Assembly: GCA_023301505.1 (NCBI GenBank)
Contig: JALZUP010000369.1
Span: 1-33,250, forward strand
Length of the DNA: 33,250 bases
Direction: 5' to 3'
DNA from: Robiginitomaculum sp.
GTDB taxonomy: Bacteria > Pseudomonadota > Alphaproteobacteria > Caulobacterales > Maricaulaceae
Shown: positions 1 to 10,015 of the stretch, piece after piece
Numbering within the stretch: the first letter of the stretch is position 1
How the letters are laid out: the number at the start of each line of letters is the position of its first letter
Position numbers and translations under genes: made by a program
The notes under the pieces: generated by a model
Told to the model about the DNA's origin: nothing
Databases searched by the model: none
Seen by the model: only the letters and a program-made list of their open reading frames with translations

Positions 1-955
1 CTGCCCGCTCTGTGACCTCGCCGATTTGGGTGAGGGTCATGCCGACGGCTTTGGCCTCTTTGATGAGCGTGGCTTTATCACTCGCGCGGGCTGTGAATAG
101 GATTTCATAATCATCTCCGCCAGTGATGAGTGATTTCATCACCGAGTCGCGCTCCGCCTTTTCGGGATGTTTCGCGAGCCAGTTTGCGGTGGCCGCCGAT
201 AAGGGCACGGCGTCAATATTGATAGACAGGCCCACATGAGAGGCGCGGGCAAGGTGGCGCGCATCCGCAATCAGGCCGTCCGATATATCCAAAGCCGCGC
301 TGGCATATTTACGCAGGGTTTTACGAAACTCAATACGGGGCTGCGGCCTGTAATAGGCTTGCTCCCATGCCCAAATCGCCTCTCCTGACGGGGCGGGGTT
401 TATGGGCTGCCCCAGTGGTTGCCCCAGTGGCTGCCCTAGTACAATTTTCACGCCCAAACTGGCATCTCCGATTGGCCCTGTCACAAAGAGCAGATCACCC
501 GCGCGCGCGCCGCTGCGCAAAACGGCTTGCCCCGTAGGCACAAGGCCCAGCAAAGTTGCGCTGACCACCATCGGGGCGTCTGCCTTGCCCGCAAGCGTTG
601 TGTCGCCTCCAAACAAGCTAAGCTCAAATTCCTCTTGGCCTTGCTTTAAGCCAAGCGCAAAGGCGGCGAGCCATTTTTCATTTAGCCCGCGCGGCAGACT
701 GAGTGAGAGCATATAGCCCTGCGGGGTTGCGCCCTTGGCGGCCAAATCAGACAGGTTGACTCGCAACAATTTCTCCGCTGTATCCGCGCCGTAATGCCCC
801 TTGGGAAAATGCACGCCCTCCACCATCGTGTCTTGGGTGATGACAAGCTCATAACCAGAGGGCGGTTGCCAAATAGCGGCATCATCGCTCAGGCCAAGCC
901 CTGCCCGTCCTGCTAGCGGAGCCAAATGGGTCTTGATGAAGTCAAATTCATTCAT
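1..955 (-). CDS. thiL: Thiamine-monophosphate kinase, C-terminus cut by window edge
   Basis: Absent from the ORF track because the stop lies outside the window; I translated it by hand from the ATG at 955 (MNEFDFIKTHLAPLAG). ThiL phosphorylates thiamine monophosphate to thiamine diphosphate in the cytoplasm. Visible family marks are the early GLSDDAA (Mg-ATP) segment, ITQDTMVEGVHF, the NLSDLAAKGATP helix, FGGDTT, VTGPIGDASLG, and LDISDGLIADARHLA followed by ITGGDDYEILFTA. About 318 residues are present, so only a short C-terminus is missing. It is the last visible gene of the nrdR-rib-nusB operon, 54 bp after nusB, as in many alphaproteobacteria. An odd 12-bp triplication lies inside it (see repeat). 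Confidence 0.93.
   Translation of the reverse strand, partial: MNEFDFIKTHLAPLAGRAGLGLSDDAAIWQPPSGYELVITQDTMVEGVHFPKGHYGADTAEKLLRVNLSDLAAKGATPQGYMLSLSLPRGLNEKWLAAFALGLKQGQEEFELSLFGGDTTLAGKADAPMVVSATLLGLVPTGQAVLRSGARAGDLLFVTGPIGDASLGVKIVLGQPLGQPLGQPINPAPSGEAIWAWEQAYYRPQPRIEFRKTLRKYASAALDISDGLIADARHLARASHVGLSINIDAVPLSAATANWLAKHPEKAERDSVMKSLITGGDDYEILFTARASDKATLIKEAKAVGMTLTQIGEVTERA
405..440 (-). repeat. Three 12-bp tandem repeats inside thiL
   Basis: Plus strand reads GGCTGCCCCAGT, GGTTGCCCCAGT, GGCTGCCCTAGT, three near-identical 12-mers. Read in the thiL frame they add LGQP three times in a row just before INPAPSGEAIW. The unit is a multiple of three, so the frame is kept. It sits after GDASLG, where a surface loop is plausible. 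Slipped-strand expansion is the simplest explanation. Confidence 0.85.
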
Positions 956-1009
956 AATAAGCTTATAGCCTGACCGTAGGCCCCAGCGCTAGAAAAAGTC
1001 AGGTGAGCG

Positions 1010-1474
1010 TCACCTAAACTCTGAGGGACGCAATTCGCGCGCTAGCTTATCCAAACTCGCATTGACGAAATTAGGCTCTTTATTGTCATAAAAATCGGTC
1101 GCCATTGTTACATATTCATCAATGACCACGCGCGCGGGAATATCAATGCGCGCCATAAGCTCAAATGTACCCGCCCGCATAAGCGCCCGTAATGTGACGT
1201 CCAGACGTGACAATTTCCATTTCTCTGATAATTTTTTGGCAATTTCGACATCTATAGCGGCTTGGCCGTCAACAACGCCCTGCACAATTTCTTCAAAAAA
1301 CTCTTCATCAGCCGCGACAAAGCCGTCCTCACCATCATAGCCAAATTCATGGTTGCGAAACTGCATAATAACTTTTTTCGCGCCCAGCCCAGACAGCTCC
1401 ATTTGATAGAGTGCTTGCACCGCCGCAAGGCGCGCCGCGCCGCGAAGCTCTGCGACTGGAGGTGTGTTAGACAT
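1010..1474 (-). CDS. nusB: Transcription antitermination factor NusB
   Basis: 154 residues, normal for NusB. The protein binds boxA RNA with NusE (S10) and helps rRNA antitermination. Recognisable features are the N-terminal RGAARLAAVQALYQMELSG helix and the C-terminal IPARVVIDEYVTMATDFYDNK...FVNASLDKLAREL segment, both typical of the all-helical NusB fold. A short acidic insert (FGYDGEDGFVAADEEFFEE) is common in alphaproteobacterial versions. The start overlaps the end of ribH by 8 bp, so the two are probably translationally coupled. The position after ribH and before thiL is the classic alphaproteobacterial arrangement. Confidence 0.95.
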   Translation of the reverse strand: MSNTPPVAELRGAARLAAVQALYQMELSGLGAKKVIMQFRNHEFGYDGEDGFVAADEEFFEEIVQGVVDGQAAIDVEIAKKLSEKWKLSRLDVTLRALMRAGTFELMARIDIPARVVIDEYVTMATDFYDNKEPNFVNASLDKLARELRPSEFR

Positions 1475-1898
1475 TATTTAGCTCATCTCTGATTTTAATC
1501 ATCTTTAGAGCCGCATTCGCTGCAAAGCCGCCTTTGTTTTTCTGGCTCTTATCAGAGCGCGCAATCGCCTGCGCTTCATTTTCAACTGTGATAATGCCAT
1601 TGCCAATTGCCAGTTGTCTATCGACCGCCAAATCCATTAGCGCGCGCGCGGACTCCCCGCAGACATAATCATAATGGGTCGTCTCTCCGCGAATAACGCA
1701 GCCTAGCGCGACATAGCCGTCAAATTTTCCGCCCGATTTTTCAGCCATAGAAATGACATGCGGAATTTCCAACGCGCCCGGCACATTGACCTTGGTAATA
1801 TCAGCCTTAGCCGCCTGCAAAACATCAAGTGCGCCCTCAAGCAGCATGTCCGAAACTTGCGTGTAATAGCGCGCCTCTATGACGAGAATTTTTGTCAT
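1467..1898 (-). CDS. ribH: 6,7-dimethyl-8-ribityllumazine synthase
   Basis: 143 residues, within the usual range for lumazine synthase. It condenses 5-amino-6-ribitylaminouracil with 3,4-dihydroxy-2-butanone 4-phosphate, the penultimate riboflavin step. Diagnostic stretches are VPGALEIPHVI (substrate pocket), YVALGCVIRGETTHYDYVC with the catalytic His region, and the conserved IGNGIITVENEAQAIAR. It lies 10 bp after ribB and overlaps nusB by 8 bp. Such enzymes assemble as pentamers or icosahedral 60-mers; which one applies here cannot be told from sequence. Confidence 0.96.
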   Translation of the reverse strand: MTKILVIEARYYTQVSDMLLEGALDVLQAAKADITKVNVPGALEIPHVISMAEKSGGKFDGYVALGCVIRGETTHYDYVCGESARALMDLAVDRQLAIGNGIITVENEAQAIARSDKSQKNKGGFAANAALKMIKIRDELNNV

Positions 1899-1908
1899 GG
1901 TTTATCCT

Positions 1909-3084
1909 TTAGGCCCGTTTTTGGATGAGCGGCGTAATGCCGACAATTTCCAAATCATAAGCATCCAGCCCAATAATTTTGGGCATTTTATCTGTAATCA
2001 ATGTCATTTGCGTCACGCCCTGATCAACCAATATTTGCGCGCCGACGCCATATTCGCGTAAGGCTTGGTCTTTGGGGTCTGGCTTGTCCGTCTTCATCTT
2101 GGGCGCGCCAAGGCGTTCCAGCAGACTATCAATAGAGCCCTCGCGAATAAGGACTAAAACGCTATGGCCGTCATGGCGCGCGAGCTGTTTCATCGCGTCC
2201 CATATCAAGCCTGCTCGCGCGCTTTTTTCATAAAGCACATCGCCCGCAAAATCGATTTTATGCACGCGCACAAGGCTCGGCTCTCCATCAGAAGGCTGTC
2301 CATGAGATAAGGCGACATGTTCGCTATCATCTAGGAAATTGCGGTAAACATGAATGTCAAACTCATCCCCGCGTTGAGATATAAATTCAGAACTGGCTAC
2401 ACGGCGCACATAATGATCCCGCTTTAGGCGGTGCTCAACAAGGCTCTCAATCGTGCCGATTTTCATCTTATGATGTTTGGCAAATTCAATGAGCTGCGGC
2501 AGGCGCGCCATTGTCCCGTCATCATTCATAATTTCGCAAATCACAGCGGACGGGTTTAGGCCTGCCATGCGCGAAATATCAACACTTGCCTCCGTATGGC
2601 CCGTGCGGATCAACACGCCGCCATCTTTGGCAATGATTGGAAAGACATGACCCGGCGATACGATATCTTGCGCGCTCATATCTGGGTTTATCGCTGTTAA
2701 AACAGTGCGCGAACGATCGCCCGCCGAAATCCCTGTCGTAATCCCCTCACGGGCTTCAATAGACTGAGTAAAGGCGGTTTCAAATCGCGCGCGATTATCC
2801 GTTGTCATATTTTTAAGGCCAAGCTCTTCTGCCCGCGCCTTATCAAGGGTGAGGCAAATCAAGCCACGTCCAAAGCGGGCCATAAAATTGACCGCTTCGG
2901 GCGTTGCAAATTGCGCTGGAATAACCAGATCGCCTTCATTTTCACGGTCTTCAGCATCGACAAGCACAAACATGCGGCCAGCCTTCGCCTCCGCAATAAT
3001 CTCTTCTGGGCCAGATAGCTCAAAGGACTGATTGTCTTGGCCTTTAGTGTCAGGCTTATTAGGGATAATTTCGGGATTAGACAT
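1909..3084 (-). CDS. ribB: 3,4-dihydroxy-2-butanone 4-phosphate synthase with degenerate GTP cyclohydrolase II-like domain (RibBX type)
   Basis: 391 residues. Residues about 25-230 form a full DHBP synthase: DAEDRENEGDLVIPAQF carries the acidic metal/substrate loop, and GHVFPIIAKDGGVLIRTGH and TEASVDISRMAG follow. This converts ribulose 5-phosphate to the four-carbon riboflavin precursor. The C-terminal half resembles GTP cyclohydrolase II (ending LREYGVGAQILVDQGV) but contains no cysteine at all, so the three zinc ligands of RibA are missing and the arginine-rich catalytic NNPRK-like site reads ITDKMPK. Such RibBX hybrids are known in Proteobacteria. An independent RibA is therefore expected elsewhere. 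It overlaps ribE by 8 bp. Confidence 0.92.
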   Translation of the reverse strand: MSNPEIIPNKPDTKGQDNQSFELSGPEEIIAEAKAGRMFVLVDAEDRENEGDLVIPAQFATPEAVNFMARFGRGLICLTLDKARAEELGLKNMTTDNRARFETAFTQSIEAREGITTGISAGDRSRTVLTAINPDMSAQDIVSPGHVFPIIAKDGGVLIRTGHTEASVDISRMAGLNPSAVICEIMNDDGTMARLPQLIEFAKHHKMKIGTIESLVEHRLKRDHYVRRVASSEFISQRGDEFDIHVYRNFLDDSEHVALSHGQPSDGEPSLVRVHKIDFAGDVLYEKSARAGLIWDAMKQLARHDGHSVLVLIREGSIDSLLERLGAPKMKTDKPDPKDQALREYGVGAQILVDQGVTQMTLITDKMPKIIGLDAYDLEIVGITPLIQKRA

Positions 3085-3733
3085 CGCCGCGCGCTTTCAT
3101 ATGATCAATATAGCGGGCGACATAGCGCGCAAAGCTATCAATTTCCAGATTTATCTCATCACCAGCGCGCAATTGCCCCAATGTTGTGACCTCTGCCGTA
3201 TGGGGGATTAGATTTACGGTGAATTCATCACCTTCGACAAGGTTGACCGTCAAGGACACTCCATCAATGGTAATGGAACCTTTAGGCGCAATGGCGAACA
3301 GCAGCTCGCTTGGCGCGCGAAACCGCGCCGTGATAGAGCCTGCACTTTGAGACATGGAGATAAGTTGCCCGCGCGCATCCACATGGCCAGAGACCATATG
3401 GCCGCCAAATTCGTCCCCGACCTTCATGGCGCGTTCAAGATTTATGCGCTGGCCTTCTGCCCATCCATAGAGCATGGTCTTATCAAGGCTCTCATCAGAG
3501 ACTTCGACAGCAAAGATACAGCCCTCATCCGTGCGCGTTTTTTCAATCACAGTCATACAGGCGCCCGACAGCGCAATAGAGGCCCCAATATCAATTGTGT
3601 CAGGGTCATAGCGGCAGGCGACTTCAAAGCGCGTATCCCCGCGCCATATAGGGTCACCGCTAGCTTTTTGCTCAGCGGCGACGCGCGACACTGCCATAAG
3701 TCTGCCAATATCTGTGATAATTCCCGTAAACAT
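3077..3733 (-). CDS. ribE: Riboflavin synthase, alpha subunit
   Basis: 218 residues. The protein opens with the invariant MFTGIITDIG and contains two similar lumazine-binding barrels. The first holds the ALSGACMTVIE segment, the second KGSITIDGVSLTVN, joined around MVSGHVDARGQL. It dismutates two 6,7-dimethyl-8-ribityllumazine molecules to riboflavin plus the pyrimidine that returns to RibH. Its 3' end overlaps ribB by 8 bp and its start is 6 bp from the end of ribD, so it is firmly inside the operon. Some authors call this gene ribC. Confidence 0.96.
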   Translation of the reverse strand: MFTGIITDIGRLMAVSRVAAEQKASGDPIWRGDTRFEVACRYDPDTIDIGASIALSGACMTVIEKTRTDEGCIFAVEVSDESLDKTMLYGWAEGQRINLERAMKVGDEFGGHMVSGHVDARGQLISMSQSAGSITARFRAPSELLFAIAPKGSITIDGVSLTVNLVEGDEFTVNLIPHTAEVTTLGQLRAGDEINLEIDSFARYVARYIDHMKARGDV

Positions 3734-3739
3734 AGGCCC

Positions 3740-4405
3740 TTATAGCATTCCTCTTTCATAGGTCTCGCGCAAATCCACATCTAATTCCTGAACCGATATT
3801 CGCCGAAAGCCATAAGCCTCATCCATCAGGCTAAGATTAAGCGCGCCAATACAGTCGCGGCCATCTGCGCCGATGATGATCGGGGCGCGAAACCACTCTA
3901 TTCGGTCAACCATCCCTGCGCGCACAAAGCTAGCCGCCAATTTCCCGCCCCCTTCGAGCAAAAGGCTCTCAATGCCCTGAGCGCGCTTGAGCACAGTCAT
4001 GGCCTGCGCAATATCTAGTCCCGCTTCATTATGCTCAATTGGTAAGAGCTGCACGCCCATCGCGCTTAATAATTCACGCCGCTCTATATCGGCCTCTTGC
4101 GCGCAAAAAAGCAAAACTGGCACATCCATTGCCGTTTGCGCTAGATTTGAACTGGGCGAGAGCGCTGCCTTACTGTCAAATATGACGCGCACAGGATCGG
4201 ATAGGCCTGCAATGCGTGTGGTCAATTGGGGGTTATCAATATGGGCCGTATTGGCTCCAACACAGATCGCCTCATGGCCAGCGCGCAAAAGCCGTCCCGC
4301 ATGGCGAGAGGCTTCACATGTAATCCACTCGCTCGTGCCATTTTTAAGCGCAATTTTACCATCCAAAGACGTTGCTAGCTTTAGCGTGATTGTTGGGCGG
4401 GCCAT
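3740..4405 (-). CDS. RibD-family reductase, stand-alone C-terminal domain (no deaminase)
   Basis: 221 residues that match only the RibD_C reductase half: the N-terminal PTITLKLATSLDGKIAL, GANTAHIDNPQLTTR, PVRVIFDSK, ESLLLEGGGKLAASF and APIIIGADGRD are the NADPH/substrate elements. In a normal bifunctional RibD these follow a zinc deaminase domain of about 145 residues with an HAE...PCxHxGxTPPC pattern. Here the ORF starts directly at the reductase, and only 16 bp separate it from nrdR, so there is no space for a deaminase. The position in the rib operon supports a role as 5-amino-6-(5-phosphoribosylamino)uracil reductase. The deaminase step must come from another gene. Confidence 0.88.
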   Translation of the reverse strand: MARPTITLKLATSLDGKIALKNGTSEWITCEASRHAGRLLRAGHEAICVGANTAHIDNPQLTTRIAGLSDPVRVIFDSKAALSPSSNLAQTAMDVPVLLFCAQEADIERRELLSAMGVQLLPIEHNEAGLDIAQAMTVLKRAQGIESLLLEGGGKLAASFVRAGMVDRIEWFRAPIIIGADGRDCIGALNLSLMDEAYGFRRISVQELDVDLRETYERGML

Positions 4406-4421
4406 AATTTAACAGCCTTGA

Positions 4422-4883
4422 CTATTCAGCACTATCGAGCTTTTCATCATCAATAAATGCCTCGAAGTCTTTGGTTTCTTTGAAGTCTTTATAGACGGAA
4501 GCATAGCGCACATAGGCCACACTATCCAAACCTGCTAGCCCGTCCATCAACATTTGCCCAATCTTATCAGACGCGACTTCTAGCTCCCCAAGGCTCTCTA
4601 GGCGGCGCACAATGCCGCTTATCATTTGCTCAACCTGATCGGCGGTGACAGGGCGTTTTTGCATCGCAATCGTGACAGAGCGCAACATTTTTTCACGGTC
4701 AAAGGGCGTGCGGCGACCAGATTTTTTCACCACAGTTAATTCTCGCAATTGCACGCGCTCAAATGTCGTATAGCGCGCACCGCAAGAATTGCACTGCCGC
4801 CGGCGCCGAATAGCATTGCCATCCTCAGCCGAGCGGCTATCTTTGACCTGAGTATCTTCAGATGAGCAAAATGGGCAACGCAT
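4422..4883 (-). CDS. nrdR: Transcriptional repressor NrdR
   Basis: 153 residues, the standard NrdR length. The N-terminus is a zinc ribbon, MRCPFC...[13 protein letters not shown], followed by an ATP-cone domain ([18 protein letters not shown] onward). NrdR senses ATP/dATP and represses ribonucleotide reductase genes. It is the first gene of the nrdR-rib-nusB-thiL string and lies 95 bp downstream of glyA on the same strand. No nrd gene is nearby. The C-terminal [18 protein letters not shown] is typical of the family. Confidence 0.96.
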   Translation of the reverse strand: MRCPFCSSEDTQVKDSRSAEDGNAIRRRRQCNSCGARYTTFERVQLRELTVVKKSGRRTPFDREKMLRSVTIAMQKRPVTADQVEQMISGIVRRLESLGELEVASDKIGQMLMDGLAGLDSVAYVRYASVYKDFKETKDFEAFIDDEKLDSAE

Positions 4884-4947
4884 AATGTGAGTCTTCCGTT
4901 ACAGCGAAGCCCTAAGCTACGAGAAATTTTGTTTCTTTGCAAAGGTT

Positions 4948-4965
4948 AGATGAGAGCTTTCATCT
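4948..4965 (-). terminator. Weak hairpin in the glyA-nrdR spacer
   Basis: AGATGA and TCATCT form a 6-bp stem over a 6-nt loop (GAGCTT) about 14 bp after the glyA stop. No T-run follows on the minus strand, so it may be an attenuator or a chance hairpin rather than a full intrinsic terminator. Confidence 0.3.
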
Positions 4966-4978
4966 TATGCCGTTCACT

Positions 4979-6289
4979 CTAACCTTGCGGATAAATCGGG
5001 AATTTCGCGGTTAGCGCTTTAACGCGCTGCTTCACGCTTTCTTCAACTTCTGGATTGCCCTTTGGGTTTTCGGCAAGCGCGTCGAGGACTTCGGCCATCA
5101 TCTGCCCGATTTCACGAAACTCTGCCGTGCCAAAGCCGCGCGTTGTTCCTGCTGGCGACCCAACGCGGATGCCAGACGTAACCGTGAACTTCTCTTTATC
5201 AAATGGAATGCCGTTTTTATTACAGGTAATATAGGCGCGGCCCAAAGCTTTCTCGGCTGCATTGCCCTTCACCCCTTTTGGCGAGAGATCAATAAGGGCT
5301 AGATGAGTGTCCGTTCCGCCCGTCACCACAGCATAGCCAGCTTCGACCAGAGCGCTGGCCATAGCGCGGCAATTATCAATTACGGCTTGGCCATAAGCTT
5401 TAAATTCAGGCTGAAGCGCATCGCTAAAGGCGGCCGCTTTACCCGCTATAACATGCATAAGCGGGCCACCTTGAAGGCCGGGGAAGATGGCGGAGTTAAA
5501 TTTTTTGGCTAGCTTTTCATCATTGGTCAGAATCATGCCCCCGCGCGGACCGCGCAGCGTTTTATGCGTCGTGGTTGTCGCTACATGAGCATGCGGGAAT
5601 GGCGATGGATGAGTTCCGCCCGCCACAAGCCCTGCGAAATGAGCCATATCAACATGTAGATAAGCGCCAACTTTGTCGGCAATAGCGCGAAAACGGGCAA
5701 AATCAATCTGGCGAGAATAGGCAGAGCCGCCGCAAATGATCATCTTTGGCTTATGCTCAAGAGCCAATTTTTCGACATTATCATAATCAATCAAATGCGT
5801 GTCTTCAGTCACGCCATAAGGAATGGCATTAAACCATTTACCCGACATATTTGGCGGAGCGCCATGGGTTAAGTGACCACCTGAGGCCAAATCCATCCCC
5901 ATAATTGTATCGCCAGGTTGAAGCAGCGCTAAAAAGACGCCCTGATTAGCTTGGCTCCCAGAACTAGGCTGCACATTAGCAAAGCCGCAATCAAAGAGCT
6001 GACACGCGCGGTCAATCGCGAGCTGTTCGGTGACATCCACATGTTGGCACCCGCCATAATAGCGCTTACCCGGATAACCTTCGGCATATTTATTTGTTAG
6101 CACAGAGCCTTGCGCCTCAAGCACCGCTTTAGACACAATATTTTCAGAGGCAATCAGCTCAATTTCATGCTGTTGGCGGTCAAGTTCTGCTTCCATGCTG
6201 GCATAAAGATCAGGATCGCGCTCCTTTAAACCTTGCGTAAAATAATTGGACAGGTGGGCTGTGGCATCATTTGCAGGTACGGCAGACAT
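4979..6289 (-). CDS. glyA: Serine hydroxymethyltransferase
   Basis: PLP enzyme interconverting serine and glycine with tetrahydrofolate. Diagnostic segments are [50 protein letters not shown], the histidine-rich [14 protein letters not shown], and the PLP-lysine site [17 protein letters not shown] chose the ATG at 6289 ([17 protein letters not shown], 436 residues) because a GGAG lies six bases upstream. The ORF track extends to 6352 and adds 21 residues, which would be unusual for GlyA. It lies downstream of hemA on the same strand and could supply glycine, the co-substrate of HemA. Confidence 0.96.
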   Translation of the reverse strand: MSAVPANDATAHLSNYFTQGLKERDPDLYASMEAELDRQQHEIELIASENIVSKAVLEAQGSVLTNKYAEGYPGKRYYGGCQHVDVTEQLAIDRACQLFDCGFANVQPSSGSQANQGVFLALLQPGDTIMGMDLASGGHLTHGAPPNMSGKWFNAIPYGVTEDTHLIDYDNVEKLALEHKPKMIICGGSAYSRQIDFARFRAIADKVGAYLHVDMAHFAGLVAGGTHPSPFPHAHVATTTTHKTLRGPRGGMILTNDEKLAKKFNSAIFPGLQGGPLMHVIAGKAAAFSDALQPEFKAYGQAVIDNCRAMASALVEAGYAVVTGGTDTHLALIDLSPKGVKGNAAEKALGRAYITCNKNGIPFDKEKFTVTSGIRVGSPAGTTRGFGTAEFREIGQMMAEVLDALAENPKGNPEVEESVKQRVKALTAKFPIYPQG

Positions 6290-6369
6290 GGGCGACTCCA
6301 TCGCATGTGTAAGAATTGCAAGTCTCTTAGCGATTTCGGGCGTAAGGGGCAATGGTAAAGGGCGATGGT

Positions 6370-6397
6370 TTTTGACGCATTAAGCTTTTCGTCAAAA
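6370..6397 (-). terminator. Perfect 8-bp inverted repeat between hemA and glyA
   Basis: TTTTGACG and CGTCAAAA flank a 12-nt loop, 13-40 bp after the hemA stop. It could form a transcript hairpin ending hemA mRNA. On the minus strand it is followed by A-rich sequence instead of a T-run, so termination is uncertain; an operator for glyA is the alternative. Confidence 0.35.
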
Positions 6398-6410
6398 TTA
6401 TGCTCAGCTC

Positions 6411-7670
6411 TTAAGCGACTTGCTCCGCATCGTCTTTTTGAAGACCAAATTCAGCCCAAACATCGTCAAGCGCCGTCATCAAATCATCCATCATCTCATC
6501 TGTATGCACAGGACTTGGCGTGAAACGTAAACGCTCTGTGCCCTTAGGAACAGTTGGATAATTAATCGGCTGGGCGTAAATCCCATAGCGCTCTAGCAGC
6601 ACATCAGACACAGCCTTACATTTAACGGGATCGCCAATCATGAGCGGCACAATATGTGTCTCCCCGTCAATGAAGGGATAACCCGCAGCCTTAAAGCGTG
6701 ATTTTAGCGCATTGGCGCGTTCTTGATGAATTTCGCGTAATTGCGGCGATATTTTGAGATATTTCACGCTCCGCAAAGCGCCCGCAGCCGTGCTGGGCGG
6801 GATTGAGGTTGTAAAGATAAACCCAGAAGCCAAAGAGCGCACAGCGTCAATAATATTTTCGCGCGCCGCAATATAGCCGCCAATCATGCCGTAAGCCTTG
6901 GCAAGCGTTCCTTGGATAATATCAATACGATCCATCAGGCCGCGCGCTTCGGCTACGCCCCCGCCTCTTGGGCCATACATGCCCACGGCGTGAACCTCAT
7001 CAATATAGGTTAACGCGTTATATTTATCGGCCAGATCGCAAATTTGCTCAATCGGCGCGATATCTGCGTCCATAGAATAAACGCTCTCAAAGGCAATAAG
7101 CTTTGGCGCGGCTGGATCAGCGGCGGCAAGTTTAGCTTCAAGGTCAGCTAAATCATTATGTTTGAAAATAACTTTGCTACAGCTTTTGACTTGCTGGGCG
7201 CGTTTTACGCCAGAAATCATGCTGGCATGGTTCATTTCATCGGAAAAAATAATCAAGCCTGGCAAAATACGGCTCATAACGCCAATCGCCGCTTCATTGG
7301 CTACATAGCCAGAAGTCATCACAAGAGCACGCTCTTTGTCATGTAGATCGGCCAGCTCTTTTTCAAGCTGAACGTGATAATGCGTCGTGCCCGAAATATT
7401 GCGCGTTCCGCCAGACCCTGTTCCAACAGAATCGACCGCCTGTTTGACCGCATCCATCACGCATTCACTTTGGCCCATGCCAAGATAATCATTGGAACAC
7501 CAGACGGTAATCTCTTGCTCGGCAAAATCGTCTTTATACCATGTGGCGAGTGGAAATTGTCCGCGATGACGGCGAATATCACGGAAGACGCGATAGCGAC
7601 CTTCAGATCGCACATCATCAACTGCTTTTTTAAATTCGCCCTGATATTTATTTTTATATTGCTCTGACAT
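6411..7670 (-). CDS. hemA: 5-aminolevulinate synthase
   Basis: 419 residues. It condenses glycine and succinyl-CoA to 5-aminolevulinate, the alphaproteobacterial (C4) entry to heme. Visible marks are [33 protein letters not shown], the [12 protein letters not shown] substrate loop, [19 protein letters not shown], and the PLP lysine in [15 protein letters not shown]. The C-terminal [20 protein letters not shown] is characteristic of ALAS rather than KBL or BioF. Only a weak purine-rich stretch precedes the ATG. It is divergent from hemB over a 178-bp AT-rich spacer, so the two heme genes may share regulation. Confidence 0.96.
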   Translation of the reverse strand: MSEQYKNKYQGEFKKAVDDVRSEGRYRVFRDIRRHRGQFPLATWYKDDFAEQEITVWCSNDYLGMGQSECVMDAVKQAVDSVGTGSGGTRNISGTTHYHVQLEKELADLHDKERALVMTSGYVANEAAIGVMSRILPGLIIFSDEMNHASMISGVKRAQQVKSCSKVIFKHNDLADLEAKLAAADPAAPKLIAFESVYSMDADIAPIEQICDLADKYNALTYIDEVHAVGMYGPRGGGVAEARGLMDRIDIIQGTLAKAYGMIGGYIAARENIIDAVRSLASGFIFTTSIPPSTAAGALRSVKYLKISPQLREIHQERANALKSRFKAAGYPFIDGETHIVPLMIGDPVKCKAVSDVLLERYGIYAQPINYPTVPKGTERLRFTPSPVHTDEMMDDLMTALDDVWAEFGLQKDDAEQVA

Positions 7671-8841
<1,171 letters not shown>

Positions 8842-8870
8842 GCCATATTGCCTTACTTAACTTAACACAC

Positions 8871-8900
8871 ACATATAAGCCATTGAAATAGCTTATATGT
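8871..8900. terminator. Bidirectional-type hairpin between convergent hemB and araC-type gene
   Basis: Perfect 10-bp arms ACATATAAGC / GCTTATATGT around a 10-nt loop, 30 bp after the hemB stop and 7 bp before the end of the convergent regulator gene. No long T-run follows on either strand. The location between two 3' ends makes a transcription terminator the most likely role. Confidence 0.55.
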
Positions 8901-8906
8901 TCATTA

Positions 8907-9941
8907 TCAACTGAGTACTTTAATCTTATATTTTGAGGGCGGCACACCGTGCCAGCGTTTAAAGGCGCGAGTAAAAGCCGCCTGATCATTATAGCCTAAT
9001 ATTACGGCTATCTCAGTCAGGCTTCGGCCTGTCTCCATATAGGACTGACACAACATCTGCCTTACATCATCCACACATTGACGATAGCTAAGCCCCTGCG
9101 CAGCCAGTTCACGGCGCAAACTGCGCTCACTCATTCCCAGCTTTTTTGCAACATTAAGCTCACTTAAAGTGCCAGATTTCACATGGTCTGAAATGTGTAA
9201 AAACACTTTATCTTTCAGCTCATTATGACCTGACACCTTACTTAAAATTACATCTAGACTTAGACGTATTTGCTGCATTTTCTCTGGGTTATGGGACGGC
9301 AATTCGCGATCAACGATCTGATCTGCAAATTTTATGTAATTGTTAGATTGTGAGAAACGGATATTTCCGCCACAAATCTGCTTCATAAAATCAAAATTTT
9401 CTTTTGAAAGCTTGCCAGCCTGTGGATGACAAAAACCTGCTTCAACAACAGACTCGCCAAACCCCCAACCCAGCCATGTCGCCGTGACAGCATATCCAGC
9501 TATTACCGCCTCGCAAATATGCCTGTGTTTGGCCTGATCCAGACCTTGCGTGTCCCAAATCATGTAATCACCTTGTGGTGAACGTTTAAGGCGCGAGCGG
9601 CCAACTGTTTCAACAAGCATATTATAATCGGAATTGACCTTCACGGCATCTGCCAAGCTTTGCGAATAGGCAAAAATCGTTCCCGTCCTCACAAAACTAT
9701 AAACATGAAAGTCACAGCCAGCTTTAAACCCGATTATGGGATCATTCAAAACCTCTGACGCCAAGTCAAAGCTATCAGTCATATTTTGAAGGCTGATTCG
9801 TAGTTTAGGATTAGACAAATCCTCATAAGTCAGGCCTGTACGGCCTAATATATCACACCATAGCCTCTCAGGTGCATCTGGCATTTTACTAATAATGTCT
9901 ATTAGGCTTTTAAAATAAGCCACTGAAACAGTGCGCGCCAT
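8907..9941 (-). CDS. AraC-family transcriptional regulator (arabinose-binding-like N-domain)
   Basis: 344 residues. The first ~200 residues resemble the PF12625-type N-terminal domain of OruR/ArgR-like AraC regulators (SVAYFKSLIDII, then LEDLSNPKLRI-type helices). The last ~100 residues are a double helix-turn-helix: KKLGMSERSLRRELAAQGLSY and then GRSLTEIAVILGYNDQAAFTRAFKRWHGVPPSKYK, the AraC signature. A good AGGGA Shine-Dalgarno precedes the ATG. The ligand is unknown. It is divergent from the SLC13 permease gene across 444 bp, so that gene and its own promoter are possible targets; paired direct repeats lie upstream. Confidence 0.92.
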   Translation of the reverse strand: MARTVSVAYFKSLIDIISKMPDAPERLWCDILGRTGLTYEDLSNPKLRISLQNMTDSFDLASEVLNDPIIGFKAGCDFHVYSFVRTGTIFAYSQSLADAVKVNSDYNMLVETVGRSRLKRSPQGDYMIWDTQGLDQAKHRHICEAVIAGYAVTATWLGWGFGESVVEAGFCHPQAGKLSKENFDFMKQICGGNIRFSQSNNYIKFADQIVDRELPSHNPEKMQQIRLSLDVILSKVSGHNELKDKVFLHISDHVKSGTLSELNVAKKLGMSERSLRRELAAQGLSYRQCVDDVRQMLCQSYMETGRSLTEIAVILGYNDQAAFTRAFKRWHGVPPSKYKIKVLS

Positions 9942-10015
9942 AGCCGTCCCTACATTTATAAAACGCTTAGCCTGGTTGATAAAAAACTTAACCTAACTTC
10001 ATAAAAGTTTGGCCT

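Noticed and set aside
402-716. 104-residue plus-strand ORF starting with GCPS repeats
   Set aside because: Shadow of thiL on the opposite strand; the peptide repeat derives from the 12-bp triplication.
4884-4978. FMN riboswitch ahead of the rib operon
   Set aside because: The 95-bp spacer before nrdR is too short and lacks the conserved RFN stems; the rib genes follow nrdR without a leader.
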